This document shows, piece after piece, positions 6,865 through 10,045 of a stretch of 10,045 nt of DNA. Under the pieces are notes generated by a model. It had not been told where the DNA came from. It did no database searches and was given only the letters and a program-made list of their open reading frames with translations. A program made the position numbers and the translations under genes. The first letter of the stretch is position 1. The number at the start of each line of letters is the position of its first letter. This DNA is from Acidobacteriota bacterium (GTDB taxonomy: Bacteria; Acidobacteriota; Terriglobia; Acidiferrales; UBA7541), in NCBI GenBank assembly GCA_003131985.1, contig PKWH01000135.1:3213-13257 (forward strand), written 5' to 3'.

Positions 6865-7751
6865 ACGCGCTGCAGTTCCATCGGTGAAACAGTTTTGAGG
6901 TTGTGGCCCCATTCCAGCCCTTTGTGCCAGACTACCCAGGACGAGTCCTTGTTAGCGGTCTTGGCGCGAAATTCCTCCAGCCGGGCTTTGCGTGCCTTTT
7001 CAATTTCTTCCATCCACTTCGCGACTATCTCAGGATTCAGTCCGGCTTGTTTTCTGATTCGAAGCCGCAGCACATCCAGGTCGTGAACTTCGCCCAGCAT
7101 ATCCTGCATGCCTTTCAGTTCCTTGCTCCATTGCGCGTAGCGCTGGGGCAAAAAATTCTCCAAAATGTAACGGAATTCCTTCAGTCCGATTCGTAGCCGG
7201 TGCCACGCCGCTCCGCTGCGAAGTTTTCGCGCCCGGTGATACAGGTTGACCGCTTCATTCAGCTCCGCTAGTGCCAAACGTTGAAAAACCACGCTCTCCA
7301 CGGGGAAAAATTCAGCTTTAGCCGGAAATTTGCGTGACCATTTCTTCCAACTCTTCCTATCAAACTGGTCCAGGGCTTTCTCCGCCCCTTTTCGCTGTTC
7401 TTGCTCCTGCTCGCCCAACACTCTTAGCATGCGCGCGCGAACGGGATCTTTCGCCGTACCGAACTTTCTCACCCATTGCTTCGTGACCTGCGTGTCTCTA
7501 AGTTCACCCAGAGCCTGGAATAAATCGCGGGTAACTTTCTTGAGTTTCTTCCAGCTCGGGCCCGGATTCACCTCACTCAAAGCGTCCGCCATCGTTCGGC
7601 AGCGCCGGATAGCTACGCGAAGATCGTGGACGTCATCCGCGTTCCAATCATCTTGAACCTTGTCCGCCAACTCCAGGACGCGATTCATCCAGACTTCCAG
7701 CCCCACTCGCTTAACTGGAATTGTCGTAGGCAAGCTAATCGTAACTGTCAC
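6849..7751 (-). CDS. CHAD-domain protein, predicted polyphosphate-binding
   Basis: A 300-residue protein consisting almost wholly of a CHAD (conserved histidine alpha-helical) domain, with no CYTH domain attached. Two internal half-repeats are visible. The first has VHDLRVAIRRCRTMAD (41-56) and LGELRD (81-86). The second has WHRLRIGLKEFRYILENF (183-200) and LGEVHDLDVL (219-228). The conserved His plus Arg/Lys rows (H42, R45, R49, R50; H184, R185, R187, K191, R194) form the basic surface that binds polyphosphate in studied CHAD proteins, some of which locate to polyphosphate granules. The protein is rich in Lys, Arg and Glu with no signal peptide, so it is cytosolic. The start is GTG 7751-7749; ATG at residue 22 is possible but would cut the first helix. 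It converges on and overlaps sixA. Its placement beside ppk2 and ppx supports a polyphosphate role. Confidence 0.9.
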   Translation of the reverse strand: MTVTISLPTTIPVKRVGLEVWMNRVLELADKVQDDWNADDVHDLRVAIRRCRTMADALSEVNPGPSWKKLKKVTRDLFQALGELRDTQVTKQWVRKFGTAKDPVRARMLRVLGEQEQEQRKGAEKALDQFDRKSWKKWSRKFPAKAEFFPVESVVFQRLALAELNEAVNLYHRARKLRSGAAWHRLRIGLKEFRYILENFLPQRYAQWSKELKGMQDMLGEVHDLDVLRLRIRKQAGLNPEIVAKWMEEIEKARKARLEEFRAKTANKDSSWVVWHKGLEWGHNLKTVSPMELQRVYSAS

Positions 7752-7881
7752 AGGAGTCCAATCTGTCGCATGGCAGGATCGAGGCCCAATGCTACACCCG
7801 TCGTTTTACTTTTTCCAGCGCACCAGGTTTTTACCGGACTTTCATTCAGCCGTAACAAGGTACATGCAGGATGCCCCTGCC

Positions 7882-7917
7882 ACTGCGGGAACGACACACT
7901 GCAAAGTGTCCCGCGGT
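7882..7917 (+). ncRNA. Candidate structured RNA hairpin with GNRA tetraloop in the fdhD leader
   Basis: The outer stem pairs 7882-7889 with 7910-7917 (8 bp including one G-U). A six-base one-sided bulge (7890-7895) follows. The inner stem pairs ACACT (7896-7900) with AGTGT (7905-7909) and is closed by GCAA, a GNRA tetraloop. A slipped pairing, GACAC (7893-7897) with GTGTC (7906-7910), is also possible. The GNRA cap and asymmetric bulge are typical of functional RNA, but I recognise no known class and no covariation data are available. Confidence 0.4.
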
Positions 7918-7935
7918 CCTTCACCACATACCTCC

Positions 7936-7978
7936 CTGGCTCGGCCGCCCCCCGTCGGTCCGAGCCAGTTTCATTTTT
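7936..7978 (+). terminator. Predicted Rho-independent terminator upstream of fdhD
   Basis: A perfect 9-bp stem pairs CTGGCTCGG (7936-7944) with CCGAGCCAG (7960-7968). It can be extended by CCG (7945-7947) with CGG (7956-7958) around a single bulged T. It is followed directly by the U-rich TTTCATTTTT (7969-7978). The minus strand has no T-run after the hairpin, so it is oriented for plus-strand transcription. No plus-strand gene ends here, so it would stop either a short RNA begun after ~7752 or an attenuated fdhD leader. Confidence 0.62.
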
Positions 7979-8017
7979 GCGCATCGAACCCGCCGCCTCC
8001 CGGATGTATGCTTGGAA

Positions 8018-8050
8018 TCCGCCTTCAAGTAGGGGCGGACTGCCTGGGAG
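8018..8050 (+). promoter_or_regulatory. fdhD ribosome binding site and adjacent hairpin
   Basis: GGGAG (8046-8050) lies 8 nt before TTG 8059 and is the only good Shine-Dalgarno near a suitable fdhD start. Just upstream, TCCGCC (8018-8023) pairs with GGCGGA (8034-8039). CTCCC at 7997-8001 can pair with GGGAG itself, enclosing that hairpin and hiding the site. Control of translation start by RNA folding is therefore possible, though short GC-rich pairings of this kind also arise by chance. Confidence 0.4.
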
Positions 8051-8058
8051 AAGCCTGC

Positions 8059-8883
8059 TTGCCGCCTAAACTTCACAAACTTAATCTCACCCAAGTTTCC
8101 GAATGGGATGACGGACGCCTTCGCCGCAAAGACGACTACCTGGCCGCGGAAGAGCCGCTCGAAATTCGCGTCGGTGACGAACCTCTCAGCGTCACCATGC
8201 GCACCCCGGGTCACGACCTCGAACTTGCCGCCGGCTTTCTGTTCACGGAGGGGTTAGTGCAGTCCGCCGAACAAATCATCTCACTTCAGCCAATAGCCGC
8301 GAGCGATGAAGCCGATTCCGGCAACGTAGTGCAGGCGATGCTAACCAGCGAAGCGGCTCCCGATTTCGCAAAAATGCGCCGCCATTTTTTCGCCTCTTCG
8401 AGTTGCGGCATTTGCGGCAAAGCTTCCATCGACGCGGTCCGCTCGCGCCTGCTTAACGCGCCGAACGCGGATTTTCGATTCGATCCGGAAATCCTCGTCG
8501 CCCTCCCCGACGTGCTGCGTTCCTCACAAGATGTCTTTCGCCGCACAGGGGGATTGCACGCCGCCGCGCTTTTCGATCCAGCCGGCACGTTGCTTGTTTT
8601 GCGCGAAGACATCGGCCGCCACAATGCCGTGGACAAAGTGATCGGCTGGGCCCTGATGAGTGGCCGCGTTCCGCTGGCAAATTCGGTTCTGCTGGTGAGC
8701 GGCCGCGGAGGATTTGAAATTGTGCAAAAGGCGATCGTAGCCGGCATCCCGATAGTTGCTTCGGTATCCGCGCCTTCCAGCCTCGCGGTGCAACTCGCGC
8801 GAGAGTTGCGTCTCACCCTGATTGGATTTTTGCGTGGAAGACGATTCGTGATTTATTCGGGCGATGAGCGCATCAGCAAATAA
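8059..8883 (+). CDS. fdhD: FdhD, formate dehydrogenase accessory sulfurtransferase
   Basis: FdhD carries sulfur from the IscS cysteine desulfurase to the bis-MGD molybdenum cofactor so that formate dehydrogenases become active; it acts in the cytoplasm. With the TTG start the protein has 274 residues, close to the E. coli length. Visible motifs: AEEPLEIRV (30-38), VTMRTPGHDLELAAGFL (45-61), and the catalytic-loop SCGICGK (115-121) with C116 and C119 as the CxxC sulfur-carrying pair. TGGLHAAALF (163-172) and LREDIGRHNAVDKVIGW (181-197) form the conserved cofactor-binding region. TTG 8059 was chosen because it follows GGGAG at 8 nt and because FdhD similarity begins here; ATG 8008 (17 residues longer) has no ribosome binding site. 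No formate dehydrogenase or molybdopterin gene is in the window, so its client lies elsewhere. It converges on the HD-GYP gene with 24 bp between. Confidence 0.93.
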   Translation: MPPKLHKLNLTQVSEWDDGRLRRKDDYLAAEEPLEIRVGDEPLSVTMRTPGHDLELAAGFLFTEGLVQSAEQIISLQPIAASDEADSGNVVQAMLTSEAAPDFAKMRRHFFASSSCGICGKASIDAVRSRLLNAPNADFRFDPEILVALPDVLRSSQDVFRRTGGLHAAALFDPAGTLLVLREDIGRHNAVDKVIGWALMSGRVPLANSVLLVSGRGGFEIVQKAIVAGIPIVASVSAPSSLAVQLARELRLTLIGFLRGRRFVIYSGDERISK

Positions 8884-8907
8884 AACAGGCCGCGACACCT
8901 GAAGAAA

Positions 8908-9909
8908 TCAAATCCCTGTGTTGTTGGCGCTTTTCCGTGAAGGTTCTTCTTCCGGGTGATTCCGCGCCTCTTGAATCATTTCCCGGAATGCGGCGTACAG
9001 CTCGCGGTCCCACCATCCGCGTTCCGCTTCCGCATCCATCATTAGGAGCGCGGTCTCACATGGAATCGCAGTTTTATATGGACGGTCGGTGGTCAGCGCG
9101 TCAAAAACGTCGGCAAGCTGTAAGATCCGCGCAGTGAGCGGAATGTCTTTCCCCTGCAAATTGTCGGGATAGCCCGACCCATCATACTTCTCGTGATGGT
9201 GGCGAATGATCGGAAGCACGATGCCGAACGTCTTCAGCGGCGAGCAGATACTTTCACCCACCGCGGCATGCTTCCGCATCTGAATGATTTCTTCGTACGT
9301 CAGCGGGCCGGGTTTCAGCAAAATCGAATCAGGCACAGCCACCTTGCCGATATCGTGCACGATCCCCGCCCTGCGCAGCGCCTTGATGTCTTCCCCGGAA
9401 ACGCCCAGCCGTCCTCCCAACTGAGCCGACATTTCTGCCAGCCGTGCGCAATGCCCGCGCGTGTAAGGATCGCGCGCCTCAATACTGCGAGCAAGGCTGA
9501 ACAGCACACCTTCGGCGTTCTCCAGTTCGTCGGTGTATTGCTTCAACCGAAGCAACGAACGCGTGCGGGCGAGCAGTTCGTTCAAGTCGATTGGCTTGCT
9601 CAGAAAATCGTCTGCGCCGGCGTTGATTCCTTTGATCCGGTCCTCGGTTTCAAAAAGCCCCGTGATTAGCACGACTGGTGTGAGGCGGGTTTCCGGCGTG
9701 GCTTTAATCCGTCTGCAAACTTCAAATCCGTCGATACCCGGCATGAGTATGTCGAGAAGAATCAGGTCGGGACGAAACGCGGCGCATTCCGCCAGGGCAG
9801 CCTCTCCGTTGCTCGCGTCACGCACTTCGTAACCCTCGCGGCGCAAAAGCATTTCCAAAGCCGCGCGCGGAGCGGATTCGTCGTCAACAATCAGAATTTT
9901 TTCGGGCAT
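8908..9909 (-). CDS. Response regulator with receiver and HD-GYP domains (RpfG-like c-di-GMP phosphodiesterase)
   Basis: A 333-residue two-domain regulator. The receiver domain (~3-122) has the acidic pair D9/D10, phospho-acceptor D53 in LLDILMPGIDG (51-61), T83 and K105 in SKP. A short coiled linker (123-145) leads to the HD-GYP domain (~135-315): RGHCARLA (151-158) with H153, IVHDIGKVAVPDSILLKPG (183-201) with H185/D186/K189, H214, RHHHEKYDGSGYP (236-248) carrying the GYP-type signature, and ADVFDALT (266-273) with D267. All metal and catalytic residues seem intact, so it should hydrolyse c-di-GMP to pGpG or GMP when phosphorylated. The C-terminal tail (316-333) is polar and probably disordered. 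ATG 9909-9907 follows an AAAGG ribosome binding site and begins the typical PEKILIVDDE. It lies 19 bp after an unidentified gene on the same strand, probably one operon; no histidine kinase is identifiable in the window. Confidence 0.94.
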   Translation of the reverse strand: MPEKILIVDDESAPRAALEMLLRREGYEVRDASNGEAALAECAAFRPDLILLDILMPGIDGFEVCRRIKATPETRLTPVVLITGLFETEDRIKGINAGADDFLSKPIDLNELLARTRSLLRLKQYTDELENAEGVLFSLARSIEARDPYTRGHCARLAEMSAQLGGRLGVSGEDIKALRRAGIVHDIGKVAVPDSILLKPGPLTYEEIIQMRKHAAVGESICSPLKTFGIVLPIIRHHHEKYDGSGYPDNLQGKDIPLTARILQLADVFDALTTDRPYKTAIPCETALLMMDAEAERGWWDRELYAAFREMIQEARNHPEEEPSRKSANNTGI

Positions 9910-9928
9910 GGGCCTTTAAGTATGACGC

Positions 9929-10045
9929 TCATTCCTTGCGAAGTGTCGCTTCGATCAAACCTCGAGGTTCCTCCGTGGGCAGAAAAACTTCCGCGGAATT
10001 GTCCATTCCGAAGGGCGAAAGATCAACAAGATTGAAATGTTTATC
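9929..10045 (-). CDS. C-terminal end of an unidentified protein (5' part outside window)
   Basis: Translating the minus strand from the window edge gives 38 residues ending in a TGA at 9931-9929: HFNLVDLSPFGMDNSAEVFL (3-22), then PTEEPRGLIEATLRKE. The absence of stops, the mixed hydrophobic/charged pattern and the 19-bp gap to the following response-regulator gene make this a likely true gene end. I do not recognise the family, and 38 residues are too few to assign one. Being upstream on the same strand, it is probably co-transcribed with the HD-GYP regulator, so a sensor kinase would be a natural guess, but the tail does not clearly look like a kinase ATPase end. Confidence 0.6.
   Translation of the reverse strand, partial: DKHFNLVDLSPFGMDNSAEVFLPTEEPRGLIEATLRKE

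Larger units (their letters stand above)
7752..8058. promoter_or_regulatory. Divergent non-coding region between the CHAD gene and fdhD, with structured plus-strand RNA
   Basis: About 307 bp between two divergent genes. The plus-strand frame of fdhD is open through all of it, but its translation here (Pro-, Ser- and His-rich, unlike FdhD) does not look coding, and no other convincing gene is present. In plus-strand order it holds a tetraloop-capped hairpin (7882-7917), a hairpin with a U-rich tail (7936-7978) and a hairpin (8018-8039) just before the probable fdhD ribosome binding site. TGGCAGG (7771-7777) and CCTGCCA (7876-7882) are complementary and could close a longer element. No clear -10/-35 pair was found for either direction. 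This looks like a regulated 5' leader of fdhD or a small RNA gene. Confidence 0.5.

Noticed and set aside
7980..8000. T-arm-like GGGTTCGATGC on the minus strand near fdhD (tRNA, perhaps selC)
   Set aside because: No pairing T-stem, anticodon arm or acceptor stem could be built around it.
7660..8058. N-terminal extension of fdhD to an ATG at 7660
   Set aside because: The extra ~133 codons overlap the CHAD gene and the terminator region, and translate to Pro/Ser-rich sequence unlike any FdhD.
7870..8065. Cobalamin riboswitch (GCCACTG and GGGAA words, CCTGGGAGAAGCCTGC resembling a B12 box)
   Set aside because: The words are too close together, the upstream GGTT/GGTG core elements are missing and the B12-box match is poor; fdhD is also not a usual cobalamin target.

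Overview
The window is moderately GC-rich, densely packed bacterial chromosomal DNA. There are no insertion sequences, phage genes, CRISPR repeats or rRNA/tRNA genes. Gene content (a secreted PSMA-like M28 peptidase, a Meiothermus-type PPK2, tandem thymidylate-kinase-like proteins, a CHAD protein, an orphan fdhD, an HD-GYP response regulator) suggests a soil or environmental bacterium, possibly Acidobacteriota. That placement is inference; no marker gene is present.

Layout. Positions 1-3106, minus strand: a PPK2-family polyphosphate kinase, a class-III aminotransferase, and the N-terminal part of an exported M28 peptidase whose start lies inside the aminotransferase gene. Positions 3107-3242: a short divergent intergenic region. 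Positions 3243-6864, plus strand: a tight four-gene operon of two thymidylate-kinase-like P-loop proteins (ATGA overlap), a Ppx/GppA phosphatase with an HD domain (GTG start, 2-nt gap) and a SixA-type phosphohistidine phosphatase (3-nt gap). Positions 6849-7751, minus strand: a CHAD protein that overlaps the sixA 3' end tail to tail. Positions 7752-8058: a non-coding divergent region with a tetraloop-capped stem, a predicted Rho-independent terminator and a hairpin next to the fdhD ribosome binding site. Positions 8059-8883, plus: fdhD. Positions 8908-9909, minus: a receiver/HD-GYP response regulator. Positions 9929-10045, minus: the C-terminal end of an unidentified protein.

How the genes may work together. 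The centre (2291-7751) reads as a polyphosphate module. PPK2 moves phosphate between polyphosphate and nucleotides, Ppx/GppA-HD hydrolyses polyphosphate or (p)ppGpp, and CHAD domains bind polyphosphate. SixA and the two kinase-like proteins are linked to them by operon structure. The most unusual point is the kinase pair: the first has an intact Walker A lysine and the second has arginine there, while keeping most other landmarks. Both lack the usual dTMP-kinase TREPGGT motif. This suggests a catalytic/pseudokinase pair with a substrate other than dTMP. The second item worth attention is the structured, terminator-containing leader upstream of fdhD.
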